Positions 1-8,168 of a DNA stretch of 54,958 nucleotides are shown here, piece by piece. Origin of the DNA: an uncultured Alphaproteobacteria bacterium (GTDB lineage: Bacteria; Pseudomonadota; Alphaproteobacteria; Rhodobacterales; Rhodobacteraceae); assembly GCA_902562285.1 (NCBI GenBank), contig CACESU010000010.1, positions 1-54,958 on the forward strand, given 5' to 3'. The notes below the pieces were generated by a model. The model ran no database searches, was not told the origin of the DNA, and saw only the letters and a program-made list of their open reading frames with translations. Made by a program: the position numbers and the translations under genes. The stretch's first letter is position 1. Every line of letters begins with the position of its first letter.

Positions 1-1428
1 CGGTCAGATAGAGTAATTGCAACAAAATGGGATGCTAGTTTCTGCCTTTATGCAGGAATTCCAAGTGATAAACAAATAGAAAAACTAGAATCTCAAGTAA
101 AAATACAAGAAAAAGGACGTTTTGATAAAAACGTTCTTGTTTTATCACGTGCAAATAAATCTGTGACTCTTTTTGAGAATGTAGTTAATAGCTTGTCTAA
201 GGGTGAGCAACCATCAAAAAATAAAATTAAAAAAACAAGTTATTTGATGAGAACTACTGCAGTATATGGTAATGGAAAATTTGGGATTGCTGATAGAGAC
301 TTAATATCAAAAATAAAAGAATTAACCCCCCCCTTTCAAGTAGAAATGTTAACGGTTTTCTTAATTAGAGAATTTTCCTTTTTATATGTTGAGCACTGTG
401 CAAAATTAAAAGGTGGGAAAAATGCAGTTGCTTTAAATTATAATTTAAAAAAATATTTTGGTATTGGTAATTCTACTGGTCTTGGCATGGCCCCTTTCTT
501 GGTTAATCACCCTGCTTTACTTCATAGTTGGATATTGGCTAAAGAATTAATATTAGCCGAAGTATTGAATTTTAAAAATATTAATAATTCCCAAAATAAT
601 AGATTTTTTGAGTTATTAAAAAGAGCTAATAATCATATAAATGAATGGGATGTTGAGGATAAAATCCAATCAAAAAGAATAAAAGTTTTACGAGCTGAAA
701 TAAATTCACTTTTAAAAAACCTAACTAAAAAAAAACCTCCAAATCAATACCCATTTAAATATATCTTCAATAAAACACTCAATTTATCAATTGAATCACA
801 AGAGTTAATAGCTTCGATACTTATTGAGTTTGCTCCAGATAATTTTAATGGAATAGAGGAATGCTTAGCAAATCCAAATGAACCTAAAATAGTTGGTTCT
901 ATGTTAGTTTCAGAATTATCTCAAATTATTAAAAAAAATTATGATTGGGTTTTGAAACTAAATCTAAAAAAAGAAAGTTCCAATACATACTTCTGGTATG
1001 TATCACAAGAAAAATTGGAACCTCGTTTAGGAAATAGATATAAAGAGGAAGGCTCTGAATTAGAAATGCCGTTTAATATACCTATGTATGTTCAAAAATT
1101 AAAAAAGTTACTAGATAAATATCCTTATAAAAATGAAACAACCGCAAGTTTTTTACTTAAAAATCCATCCCAGAGATATATTATAAGAAGAATTCAAAAT
1201 ACTTCTAAATATCCTTATTCAGAAATCAGAAACAATTTAGTTGATAAAAATTGCAGACCTATAGATATGCTAAGATGCAAACTGTCTTTTTTTGGAGCCA
1301 GTAAATTTGATCCAAAGTCCGATAGATGGACACGAATTACTTTATTTCAAGGGGCACCTATTGCTTCAGAATTTATTTCAGGTAATAAAAATTATGACGA
1401 TTGGTCATTTGCAACACTCCCAAATTAA
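1..1428 (+). CDS. Conserved protein of unknown function (5' end outside window)
   Basis: The frame is open from base 1, so the start lies upstream; 475 residues are visible. A GTG at 163 is in frame, but the codons before it read as good protein, so it is probably internal. No catalytic motif is recognisable. Features that look conserved are a block RTTAVYGNGKFGIADR and a block GNSTGLGMAPFLVNHP in the first half, and many Asn/Lys-rich helices after that. I recall, without being able to check, similar proteins beside DUF3726 genes in Rhodobacteraceae. The next gene (DUF3726) follows after 12 bases, so the two are probably co-transcribed. Function is unknown; the neighbours suggest a link to an amino-acid or imine catabolic pathway. 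Surrounding composition is the same as the rest of the window. It carries a run of eight C at 326-333 within codons for Thr-Pro-Pro. Confidence 0.8.
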   Translation, partial: RSDRVIATKWDASFCLYAGIPSDKQIEKLESQVKIQEKGRFDKNVLVLSRANKSVTLFENVVNSLSKGEQPSKNKIKKTSYLMRTTAVYGNGKFGIADRDLISKIKELTPPFQVEMLTVFLIREFSFLYVEHCAKLKGGKNAVALNYNLKKYFGIGNSTGLGMAPFLVNHPALLHSWILAKELILAEVLNFKNINNSQNNRFFELLKRANNHINEWDVEDKIQSKRIKVLRAEINSLLKNLTKKKPPNQYPFKYIFNKTLNLSIESQELIASILIEFAPDNFNGIEECLANPNEPKIVGSMLVSELSQIIKKNYDWVLKLNLKKESSNTYFWYVSQEKLEPRLGNRYKEEGSELEMPFNIPMYVQKLKKLLDKYPYKNETTASFLLKNPSQRYIIRRIQNTSKYPYSEIRNNLVDKNCRPIDMLRCKLSFFGASKFDPKSDRWTRITLFQGAPIASEFISGNKNYDDWSFATLPN

Positions 1429-1440
1429 TTTTAATTTTAA

Positions 1441-2073
1441 ATGATTGTATCAGAAAATGAAGTTTACCAAATTGTAAAAAAATCATGTGTTTCAGAAAAA
1501 ATTTATGAAGATTGGGCAGATGATATTGGCAAAGCTATTGCCTTTTTACAGAAGAATAATATAGATGGTTGTGAAGAGTTTAAGAACTTAATATATGTGA
1601 CTGTTTCTAAAGATTTTATAATCAATAAACAAGAAAGGAATCAGTTGACTGTTGAAGACTTGAATCCAATTCAGAATGCCATTCCAATTATTGATTGGTT
1701 AATTTCTGGACAAACTAAAAAAAACATTGTTACCAACCAAATTATATCACCACTAATATTTTTCTCATTATTAGCAAAGACAAGTGAAAACTATGGAGTT
1801 ACTTTCAAAATATCTAATGAAAAACATGAAATACTTTATGAAATAAATGCAAATTTTGAATTCTTTAAAATTGATAAATTAAAAGGTTATTTCATAATAG
1901 AATGGTATAAATCTAAAAAATTTATAAACCCAAATAATGCAAAAAAGCATCTTCATAGTGTAAAAAAAGAAACTTGGGAATATTTATCACAAAAAGCTTA
2001 TAGTACATATGTACCAGAAACTACAGTATCACGAAACTCTGGTGCAGGTTCGGGACTATTAGATAATGACTAA
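1441..2073 (+). CDS. DUF3726-family protein
   Basis: A 210-residue protein starting at ATG 12 bases after the previous stop. The N-terminus (SENEVYQIVKKSC, then a Trp-Ala-Asp-Asp-Ile-Gly-Lys-Ala helix) has the pattern of DUF3726, an alphaproteobacterial family whose members begin with a short helix, a small-residue turn and an EExGxA-like helix. The rest has no recognised active site. The C-terminus ends in a flexible Ser/Gly/Asn/Asp tail. No signal peptide or membrane segment is seen. Its position between the unknown gene and the Ldh-family reductase suggests one functional unit. Family assignment is from memory of the pattern, and the function of the family is not known. Confidence 0.7.
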   Translation: MIVSENEVYQIVKKSCVSEKIYEDWADDIGKAIAFLQKNNIDGCEEFKNLIYVTVSKDFIINKQERNQLTVEDLNPIQNAIPIIDWLISGQTKKNIVTNQIISPLIFFSLLAKTSENYGVTFKISNEKHEILYEINANFEFFKIDKLKGYFIIEWYKSKKFINPNNAKKHLHSVKKETWEYLSQKAYSTYVPETTVSRNSGAGSGLLDND

Positions 2074-2149
2074 TTAAATCTATTTGTATAATATGTAATT
2101 CATAACACGTACAAAATCAAACTTACAAAAATTTTCAGCAAGGGAAAAA

Positions 2150-3154
2150 ATGTCTGAGATTGAAACTGTAGAATTAAGTTTAAGTGACATTTACAACCTT
2201 TCACTTAAAGTCTTCACCAAAAATGGTTGCAACGAAAATAACGCAATTGCACTTTCAAAAATTGTACATGATGCTGAAAAAGATGGTTCATTGTCTCACG
2301 GTTTATTTAGAATACCTGGTTATGTAGCCTCATTAAGATCTGGTAAAGTAAAAGGAGATGCAGAACCTATAATTGACAATAGCTTACCCTCAGTCATTTC
2401 TGTTGATGGAAATTATGGTTTTGCACCCTATGCCCTTGAGAAAGGACTTCCCTACTTATCAAATAGTGCTGAAAAATTAGGCATTGCAATCATGAAAATC
2501 ACAAATATATTCCATTTCGCTGCTTTATGGCCTGAAACAGAATTTTTAGCAAATAAAGGTTTAGTTGGAATAGCATGTACTGCTGCAAAACCAATGGTAG
2601 CACCAGCAGGTGCACAAAAAGCTTTTTTTGGTACTAACCCAATTTCTTTTGCATGGCCAAGAATTGGGGAAACACCTATCGTATTTGATATGGCAACCTC
2701 AAGGCTTGCAATGGGCGATGTACAGATTGCTGCAAGAGATGGGCACCAATTACCTGATGGAACAGGTTTAGGACCTAATGGTGAACCTACAAATAACCCA
2801 AAAGATGTAATTAAAGGTGTTCTGTTGCCGTTTGGTGGGTATAAAGGTTCTGCTATTTCTCTAATGGTAGAATTACTATCAGCGGGACTTACCGGAGATA
2901 ATTTTTCCTATGAAGCCGGAGAAAAAGATAACAATGATGGTGGACCCCCTAAAGGTGGGGAACTAGTGATTGCTATTAGTCCAAAACTAGTTGCAGGAAA
3001 TAATTGGGAAAAACATACTTTAGATTTTATAAAAAAACTAAAAGAATTAGAAGGAGTTAGAATACCAGGTGAAAGACGTCATGAAAATAGATTGAATACT
3101 GGTTTAAGGAAAATTAACAAAGAAATGCTACAAAAGGTTAGAAACCTTTTGTAA
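2150..3154 (+). CDS. Ldh-family oxidoreductase, probable delta1-piperideine/pyrroline-2-carboxylate reductase
   Basis: A 334-residue member of the malate/L-lactate (Ldh2/YlbC) NAD(P)-dependent oxidoreductase family. The family hallmark SHG lies at residues 49-51, followed by LFRIPGYVASLRSGKV, which is closer to DpkA/LhpD imine reductases than to malate dehydrogenases. Further family blocks are GTNPISFAWP, VFDMATS and LLPFGGYKGSA. DpkA-type enzymes reduce cyclic imines from D-lysine/D-proline or hydroxyproline catabolism with NADPH in the cytosol. A purine-rich GGGAAAAA stretch precedes the ATG. The gene follows the DUF3726 gene by 76 bases on the same strand. The family call is firm; the substrate is inferred from the SHGLFRIPGY pattern and could instead be another 2-keto or imino acid. 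Confidence 0.82.
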   Translation: MSEIETVELSLSDIYNLSLKVFTKNGCNENNAIALSKIVHDAEKDGSLSHGLFRIPGYVASLRSGKVKGDAEPIIDNSLPSVISVDGNYGFAPYALEKGLPYLSNSAEKLGIAIMKITNIFHFAALWPETEFLANKGLVGIACTAAKPMVAPAGAQKAFFGTNPISFAWPRIGETPIVFDMATSRLAMGDVQIAARDGHQLPDGTGLGPNGEPTNNPKDVIKGVLLPFGGYKGSAISLMVELLSAGLTGDNFSYEAGEKDNNDGGPPKGGELVIAISPKLVAGNNWEKHTLDFIKKLKELEGVRIPGERRHENRLNTGLRKINKEMLQKVRNLL

Positions 3155-3212
3155 GGTTGGAAATATTACTGAAATTAAATTTGTATATTTCTTATGAAGA
3201 GAGGATAAAGTT

Positions 3213-4382
3213 TTGAAAAAAACAATTATAAGACCGACAAGTTTATCTCCTAATTCTTCTACACCACTTGTTTCACCTATTATACAATCAAATGTTTATG
3301 TTACTAAAGACCCTAGCACTCTTGATAAAATATATAATGGAGAGCTAAATGGATATACATACGCAAGAGAAAAACATCCTAATGCTGAGATTTTGGCAAG
3401 AAGAATAAATATATTAGAAAACTCTAAAAATGGTTTTGTTACCTCCTCTGGAATGTCTGCAATTTCTGCAGTTCTTTTTAGTTTATGCAGGTCTGGTGAA
3501 CATGTAATTGCAGGAAATCAGCTATACGGAAGAACTTCTAGATTACTCCAAGAGGATCTACCTAGGTTTGGAATAAAAACTACATTCGTTGATACAACAG
3601 ATTACAAAAAAGTCCAAGAATCTATTACAAAAAAAACAAGAATAGTAATAATTGAACTAATTTCAAATCCAACGCTCAGGATCTCTGATATAATAAACAT
3701 CTCAAAAATCTGTAAAAAAAATAAAATAATGTTAGTTGTTGATAATACATTCACAACACCATTATCAATCAAACCTCTAGATTTAGGGGCAGATATTATA
3801 ATACACTCTATTACAAAATTACTATCAGGCCATTCTGATGTCACATTAGGTTATTTTTCAACAAATCATTCTAAAATTTTTAATACAATTTATGACTATG
3901 CTGTAACAACTGGTCTTACACCCAGCCCTTTTGAATGCTGGCTAGCAGAAAGGGGGCTTAACACATTCGAAATAAGATTTCATAAATGTCAAGAAAATGC
4001 AGAAAAGCTAGCAGTTTGGCTGCAAAAAAGACCTGAAGTTATAAATGTTATTTATCCAAAACTTAATAATCATCCTGATAAAAAGATATTCAAAACACTA
4101 TTTAATGGTAATAGCTGTAACATGGTCAGTTTTGAACTAAGGGGAAATCGATCCGTGGCAAATAAATTTGCTAAAAATGCAAATCAAATTTCTTTTGCTC
4201 CAACATTAGGAGATGTAGGAACCACTCTTTCACATCCAGCTTCAAGCTCACATCGAAGCCTTTCAAAAGCTCAAAGAAAAAAAATGGGAATAACAGAAGG
4301 TTTTTTTAGAGTTTCCGTTGGATTGGAAGATATAGAAGACTTAAAAAACGAATTTAAAAAAGGGCTAAAAGATTTGCAATAA
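3213..4382 (+). CDS. Cys/Met metabolism PLP-dependent lyase/transferase
   Basis: A 389-residue fold-type I PLP enzyme of the cystathionine gamma-synthase/beta-lyase/methionine gamma-lyase family. It starts at TTG 3213 with an AGAGAGGA ribosome site just upstream. Visible family residues are the YAREKHPNAE block (residues 50-59, usually YxRxxNPT), SSGM at 78-81 for phosphate binding, LYGRT at 104-108 with the stacking Tyr105, Asp177 in VVDNTF, and the Schiff-base lysine 202 in SITKLLSGHSD. The position that is Cys in methionine gamma-lyases and usually Gly in others is Arg107 here. The C-terminal domain has the usual SHPASSSHRS loop. The exact reaction cannot be told from sequence alone; it may work with the preceding imine reductase, 58 bases upstream, in an amino-acid pathway. 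Confidence 0.85.
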   Translation: MKKTIIRPTSLSPNSSTPLVSPIIQSNVYVTKDPSTLDKIYNGELNGYTYAREKHPNAEILARRINILENSKNGFVTSSGMSAISAVLFSLCRSGEHVIAGNQLYGRTSRLLQEDLPRFGIKTTFVDTTDYKKVQESITKKTRIVIIELISNPTLRISDIINISKICKKNKIMLVVDNTFTTPLSIKPLDLGADIIIHSITKLLSGHSDVTLGYFSTNHSKIFNTIYDYAVTTGLTPSPFECWLAERGLNTFEIRFHKCQENAEKLAVWLQKRPEVINVIYPKLNNHPDKKIFKTLFNGNSCNMVSFELRGNRSVANKFAKNANQISFAPTLGDVGTTLSHPASSSHRSLSKAQRKKMGITEGFFRVSVGLEDIEDLKNEFKKGLKDLQ

Positions 4383-4408
4383 AGAAGGTAAAGAAATTTT
4401 TAAAAATC

Positions 4409-4606
4409 TCACTTTTTAATAAGCCTTTTTCTATTTTTTCTTTTTCCATAACCCAATCTTTTCATAATTTCCATTCTCTCAGTATGGCTTAATTTTATCC
4501 ATTTTGAGATTTCATTTCTAGTTCTACCACACCCAGTACAATTTTGAGTATCTTTATCAATAGTACATATACCTATACATGGGCTGATAAATAAGTTTTT
4601 ATTCAT
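4409..4606 (-). CDS. DUF1289 family small Cys protein
   Basis: A 65-residue protein matching DUF1289: SPCIGICTIDKDTQNCTGCGRTRNEI-type core with four cysteines (C10, C14, C23, C26) that probably bind a metal, then a Trp and a basic C-terminal tail. The family is widespread in proteobacteria and its role is not defined. It lies 9 bases downstream of the EamA permease gene on the same strand and is convergent with the PLP enzyme, leaving 26 bases between the stops. Confidence 0.88.
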   Translation of the reverse strand: MNKNLFISPCIGICTIDKDTQNCTGCGRTRNEISKWIKLSHTERMEIMKRLGYGKRKNRKRLIKK

Positions 4607-4615
4607 TCTTTGACT

Positions 4616-5521
4616 TTAACTTTTTTTTTCTTTTAAACAATAAAGACTTGAAATTAACACAATAGATCCCCCAAATATGTATGAAATAAAAAATTGTTCG
4701 TTAAAAAATAAGATTATCCAAATTAAAGATAAAACTGGTGTAAAAAAAACTAAAATTGCAGAATTAGTAACTGATATTGATTTTAGAGCCTTAAGCCAAA
4801 AAATGTAAGATACTCCATTGATAAATATTCCATTTATTATAATTGGTAATAATTCATTTTTGCTTGGCAATTGAAAATTGGAAAAAAATCCTAAAGCTAA
4901 TGTTGAAGTAATTGTTCCACCAAAGAATACGAGAAATGAAAATTGAAAAATTTCAACTTCAGATTTTTTACTTAAAATAGAAAATAAAGCAAAACAAAAT
5001 GCGCCAAGCAGAACTGAAAGACTTACATTTATTCCAGTAAACCTTATTTGATTAATATCACCTGTTGTTATAATGATTAATATTCCCGTAAATCCAAAAA
5101 ATACAGCTATAATTTTAAAAGGATCTAATTTTTCTTTCATGAATATTGAACCTAATAAAATCATTTGTAGTGGCCATGAATATTGAAGGATTAGTACTTC
5201 AATACTGTTCCCCTCATAATATCCATAATACAAAAATAAATAGTATAATGCACAACCAATCGACCCTAAAAATAAATTATACAAATAATGATTCTTTTTT
5301 AGTGACGCATTGAATTTTAGTCCACTTGAAAGATATAATATTAATCCCAAACAAAATAAAGAAATTATATTCGACCAAAAAAGTAATTGATAAAAATCTA
5401 ATGTTATCTGCCCAAACCTAGATATTACTGGAATAAAGCTCCATGCAAATATACAAAAAAAAGCATAAATATAGCCAACTTTATTTTTTTTTATATTCAA
5501 AAAATTATTCTTACTTTTCAT
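4616..5521 (-). CDS. EamA/DMT-family permease
   Basis: A 301-residue, very hydrophobic protein with about ten predicted membrane helices arranged as two EamA repeats. The first covers residues 17-150, beginning YIYAFFCIFAWSFIPVISRFG, and the second covers residues 163-296. This is the drug/metabolite transporter superfamily, inner-membrane exporters of small metabolites such as amino acids or nucleosides. The end of the first repeat carries the typical KEKLDPFKIIAVFFGFTGI segment. It heads a two-gene unit with the DUF1289 gene. Upstream is a 400-base gene-free region. The substrate cannot be predicted. Confidence 0.88.
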   Translation of the reverse strand: MKSKNNFLNIKKNKVGYIYAFFCIFAWSFIPVISRFGQITLDFYQLLFWSNIISLFCLGLILYLSSGLKFNASLKKNHYLYNLFLGSIGCALYYLFLYYGYYEGNSIEVLILQYSWPLQMILLGSIFMKEKLDPFKIIAVFFGFTGILIIITTGDINQIRFTGINVSLSVLLGAFCFALFSILSKKSEVEIFQFSFLVFFGGTITSTLALGFFSNFQLPSKNELLPIIINGIFINGVSYIFWLKALKSISVTNSAILVFFTPVLSLIWIILFFNEQFFISYIFGGSIVLISSLYCLKEKKS

Positions 5522-5773
5522 TGATTTTCTATTAAATAATTCTTTTAAGAAGTAAATACATAAATTTTTGAGATAAAATACAATTAGTCCCTTCAGAGTT
5601 TAATAGTTTAAAAATTTTATCAAGTTAGAGGTGCAAATATACAGATTTCCATAATTATGAGAAAAAATTAATTTGGATAAATGATTTAAAGTTCCATAGG
5701 AACTTTTTAAAAGTATCCCATCTAAACTAAAGAGTTGAAATACTTATCTGTTTTTAGTTAAAATTTTAAGAAC

Positions 5774-5807
5774 AAAAAAAGAAGCCCCATTGATCAAATG
5801 GAGCTTC
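5774..5807 (-). terminator. Rho-independent terminator of the small RNA candidate
   Basis: The hairpin at 5781-5807 has five outer pairs (GAAGC/GCTTC), one mismatch and five inner pairs around a GATCA loop. On the minus strand it is followed at once by seven T. No coding gene ends just upstream on that strand, so the terminator argues for a short non-coding transcript starting before 5927. Because the methyltransferase gene starts at 5928 on the other strand, the transcript must be short or read through from inside that gene. Confidence 0.6.
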
Positions 5808-5870
5808 TATTAGCAAGTTGGAGGAAAGCAGACATACCTTTTACAAACAGGGCTGAGCTTTCAACCATTA
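5774..5870 (-). ncRNA. Candidate small RNA with bulged anti-Shine-Dalgarno CCUC and terminator
   Basis: Read on the minus strand, the region folds into two elements. The first is a stem in which GTTGAAAGC (5865 down to 5857) pairs with GCTTT (5829-5825) and CAAC (5820-5817), leaving CCTC (5824-5821) as a four-base bulge. The second is a terminator hairpin (5807-5781: GAAGC, one mismatch, four to five more pairs, small loop) followed by seven T on the transcript strand (5780-5774). Bulged or looped CCUCC motifs are typical of several alphaproteobacterial regulatory RNAs that bind ribosome sites. The 16-base core TTTCCTCCAACTTGCT recurs near 11690. The 5' end is a guess from where the stem begins. 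It could instead be a 3' fragment of an unseen longer transcript. Confidence 0.5.
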
Positions 5871-5927
5871 TTATTCTTGCAAATTTGATACCATTATTAT
5901 CTATTTTTTATAAAAAAAGGATCTAAA

Positions 5928-6989
5928 ATGACAGAAAACAAAATTTCAATAGAAAAATTGAAAAACCTTCAATGGAAAATAATGCAAGATGTATCAGCTT
6001 CTGCGCTAATTCCTCTTATGAGGATTGGAGACGAGCTAGGACTATTTATCGTATTAGGTAAGCAAGGACCCTGTACAGAAAGTGAGTTTTCCAATTTTGC
6101 AAAAATTGACCAAAGATATGCTACAGAATGGCTACTTGCAATGTGTGCTGCAGGCTATATATCGCATAGCAACGAAGTCTCAAAATTTTATATGTCAGAA
6201 GAACAAAAAGCAGTTTTTTCATTTGAAGAAAGTTCGGCTTTTATGTTGGGTGCATTCGATATTTTAAGTGGTAATATTCATAATATTGAGAAAGTAAAAA
6301 AGGCTTTTAAAACTGGTCAAGGTGTTAATTATGATGAATCTCATCCTTGTATTTTCTCAGGTACAGCAAGATTTTTTAGACCTTCATATTCTTTAAATTT
6401 ACTAAAAAAGTGGATTCCAGCTATACCTGATGTAGAAAGAAAACTAAAAAATGGATGCAATTTTGCTGATATCGGTTGCGGGTTTGGCATCTCTTCTATG
6501 ATGATTGCTGATGCTTTTCAAAATTCTAAAATCTTTGGTTTTGATATGCATAAACCCTCAATTGAAATTGCAATTAAAGATGCAAAAAAACAGAATTTGA
6601 ATAATGCCAAATTTGAAGTAGCTGATGCTGAAAGTTATTGTGGGAATTATGATGTTATCACATTTTTTGATTGTTTACATGATATGGGCGATCCCTTAGC
6701 AGCATCAAAATACGCATTCAACCATTTAGATGAAGATGGAACATTGATTTTAATAGAACCATCTGCATCAGACTCACCAAAGGAGAACTTTAATACAATT
6801 GGCCAAATGTATTATTCATTTTCTACAATGGGATGTATTCCTACATCTAAATCACAAAAAAAAGGATTAGCACTAGGAGCACAAGCAGGACCAAAGAAGT
6901 TAATTAAAATTTTAGAAGAATCTGGATTTAGTAAGTGTGAAATAGTAAAAAAGAATGCAACAAATATGATAATAACAGCAAAAAAGTAA
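5928..6989 (+). CDS. SAM-dependent methyltransferase with N-terminal winged helix (Rv2258c-like)
   Basis: A 353-residue protein. Residues about 15-100 look like a winged-helix dimerisation domain (LGLFIVLGKQGPCTESEF, then CAAGYIS). Residues about 150-350 form a class I Rossmann methyltransferase with SAM motif DIGCGFG at 181-187, an acidic end of strand two (FGFDMHKPS) and FFDCLHDMGDP as motif IV. This layout matches Rv2258c-type and plant O-methyltransferase-like proteins. The acceptor molecule is unknown. An AAAAAAAGGATC ribosome site precedes the ATG. It stands alone, divergent from the small RNA candidate. Confidence 0.82.
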   Translation: MTENKISIEKLKNLQWKIMQDVSASALIPLMRIGDELGLFIVLGKQGPCTESEFSNFAKIDQRYATEWLLAMCAAGYISHSNEVSKFYMSEEQKAVFSFEESSAFMLGAFDILSGNIHNIEKVKKAFKTGQGVNYDESHPCIFSGTARFFRPSYSLNLLKKWIPAIPDVERKLKNGCNFADIGCGFGISSMMIADAFQNSKIFGFDMHKPSIEIAIKDAKKQNLNNAKFEVADAESYCGNYDVITFFDCLHDMGDPLAASKYAFNHLDEDGTLILIEPSASDSPKENFNTIGQMYYSFSTMGCIPTSKSQKKGLALGAQAGPKKLIKILEESGFSKCEIVKKNATNMIITAKK

Positions 6990-7165
6990 AATTCGTCCAT
7001 ATAAACAAATAAAAAAAAAATAATTCAAAACTTTCTACTAATTAGTTTATTAAACATTATATAATTGGTCATAAACAAATCAGCTTTGTAAAACCACAGT
7101 TTCTTTGTTTAAAACAAACCTGATAAATTTAAATTTTTATTGATTATAATAATCTTTTTAATTTG

Positions 7166-7585
7166 CTATTTAGCGATTTCCTGATGTATCTCAACAACGT
7201 TGCCTTCAGGGTCCTGAAAAAAAATCTGATGCCAATCTTTTGAAAAAGTATAACCATAATCTGCATAATTTATGTTATTTTTTTTTAAAATCTTTTTTAC
7301 GTATTCAATATTGTCGGTTCTAAATGCAATATGTCCCTTCTCAACAGGATTTAAAAATTGTTTATTTTTTGCAGCAACATCTAAATCTTTTTCTGCTAAA
7401 TGCATCTGCACGTTACCATCGCTTACAAACTTAATTGCACCTGCATAACCTTCACTTTCAGAAGATTTTGTTCTTTTAAAATTATCTTGTGGTAAGGATT
7501 TTAATCCTAAAATATTTTGGTAAAAATCATTTAATTCATCCACATTTTTTGAAACTAAATTAACATGATGAAACTTTAAATTCAT
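7166..7585 (-). CDS. VOC-superfamily (glyoxalase-like) protein
   Basis: A 139-residue single-gene vicinal oxygen chelate protein. It starts MNLKFHHVNLVSKNVDELNDFYQNILGL, the usual first beta-alpha-beta unit with metal-ligand His, and ends with the second repeat containing FFQDPEGNVVEIHQE, where the terminal Glu is a typical metal ligand. VOC proteins include glyoxalases, dioxygenases and isomerases; the substrate is not predictable. It is divergent from the cupin gene with a 152-base shared upstream region holding a small inverted repeat (GTAAC at 7692-7696, GTTAC at 7707-7711). Confidence 0.85.
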   Translation of the reverse strand: MNLKFHHVNLVSKNVDELNDFYQNILGLKSLPQDNFKRTKSSESEGYAGAIKFVSDGNVQMHLAEKDLDVAAKNKQFLNPVEKGHIAFRTDNIEYVKKILKKNNINYADYGYTFSKDWHQIFFQDPEGNVVEIHQEIAK

Positions 7586-7737
7586 TATTTACTCCAATCA
7601 CTAAATATACAGAATTAATTTACAAAATAGCTAATTTTATTTTTTTTTATACTAAAATATTTCATTTTACTTGAAAAATAAAAGGATAAATGTAACGATA
7701 TTATATGTTACTATGTTAGACGAAATTAGGAATAATC

Positions 7738-8106
7738 ATGACAAATTTATTTGTAAAATCTTTTAAAGATGCTGATGAAATTAAAACTCCCAACAAAACT
7801 CATGCAGCAGTGGTTAAACTCGGTAATGTAAATGCTACAAAAGTAGTCCTTCAACCAGGCTGGAAATGGTCTGAATGCGTAAAACCAGTAGTGGGAGGAG
7901 ATAGTTGTCAAGCTGGTCATGTTGGAGTAATAATTCAAGGATCAATGAAATGTATTCATGATGATGGATCAGAAATAGTTGCATCATCTGGTGATGCCTA
8001 TTATTTTGCTCCTGGACATGATGGATGGGTTCTGGGAGATGAACCTGTTATTATGTACGAATTTGCAGAAACTGGGAAAGATTTTGGGCCTTGGAAAAAA
8101 GCCTGA
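7738..8106 (+). CDS. Cupin-domain protein
   Basis: A 122-residue single-domain cupin. The conserved small beta-barrel motifs are visible: AGHVGVIIQGSMKCIHDDGSE (first cupin motif, with one His and no second His in the usual HxH place) and GDAYYFAPGHDGWVLGDEP (second motif with PGHD). It probably binds a metal or small acid, but no enzyme activity can be assigned. A purine-rich TTAGGAATA site precedes the ATG. It is divergent from the VOC gene and 62 bases upstream of a small lipoprotein gene, with no clear operon beyond that. Confidence 0.82.
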   Translation: MTNLFVKSFKDADEIKTPNKTHAAVVKLGNVNATKVVLQPGWKWSECVKPVVGGDSCQAGHVGVIIQGSMKCIHDDGSEIVASSGDAYYFAPGHDGWVLGDEPVIMYEFAETGKDFGPWKKA

Positions 8107-8168
8107 CGTTTAAATCGTTAATAAAAATTTACTTTTTATATATAAAAATTAAGGAATGTTAATTTAAA

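Larger units (their letters stand above)
5522..5927. other. Gene-free region with two hairpins
   Basis: About 400 bases with no plausible protein gene on either strand. It separates the divergent EamA permease and methyltransferase genes. It holds a perfect 8-bp hairpin on the plus strand (AAAGTTCC at 5688-5695, loop ATA, GGAACTTT at 5699-5706, continuing into T5), which is a weak terminator, and the small-RNA candidate annotated separately at 5774-5870. A degenerate copy of the small RNA motif (CAAGTTAGAGG on the plus strand) lies at 5621-5631 and may be chance. Confidence 0.5.

Noticed and set aside
326-333. Run of eight C as a phase-variation switch
   Set aside because: Striking in AT-rich DNA, but the frame is intact, the protein looks cytosolic, and runs of seven C occur elsewhere in housekeeping genes (gmk) and a non-coding gap.
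5621-5631. CAAGTTAGAGG as a third copy of the CCTCCAACTTG motif
   Set aside because: One internal mismatch over 11 bases and no hairpin or terminator beside it; kept only as a note in the region entry.
5850-5927. Possible SAM-II/SAM-V riboswitch upstream of the methyltransferase gene (GCTGA, TTGCAA, TGATA and AAAAAGG elements in order)
   Set aside because: The short elements occur in the right order, but the P1 stem that must enclose the loop is not formed, and the spacing does not fit; in AT-rich DNA such short matches are expected by chance.
7058-7073. ATAATTGGTCATAAA shared with 41543-41557
   Set aside because: A 15-base, mostly A/T match between two intergenic regions; in a genome piece this AT-rich several such matches are expected by chance, and flanks do not align.
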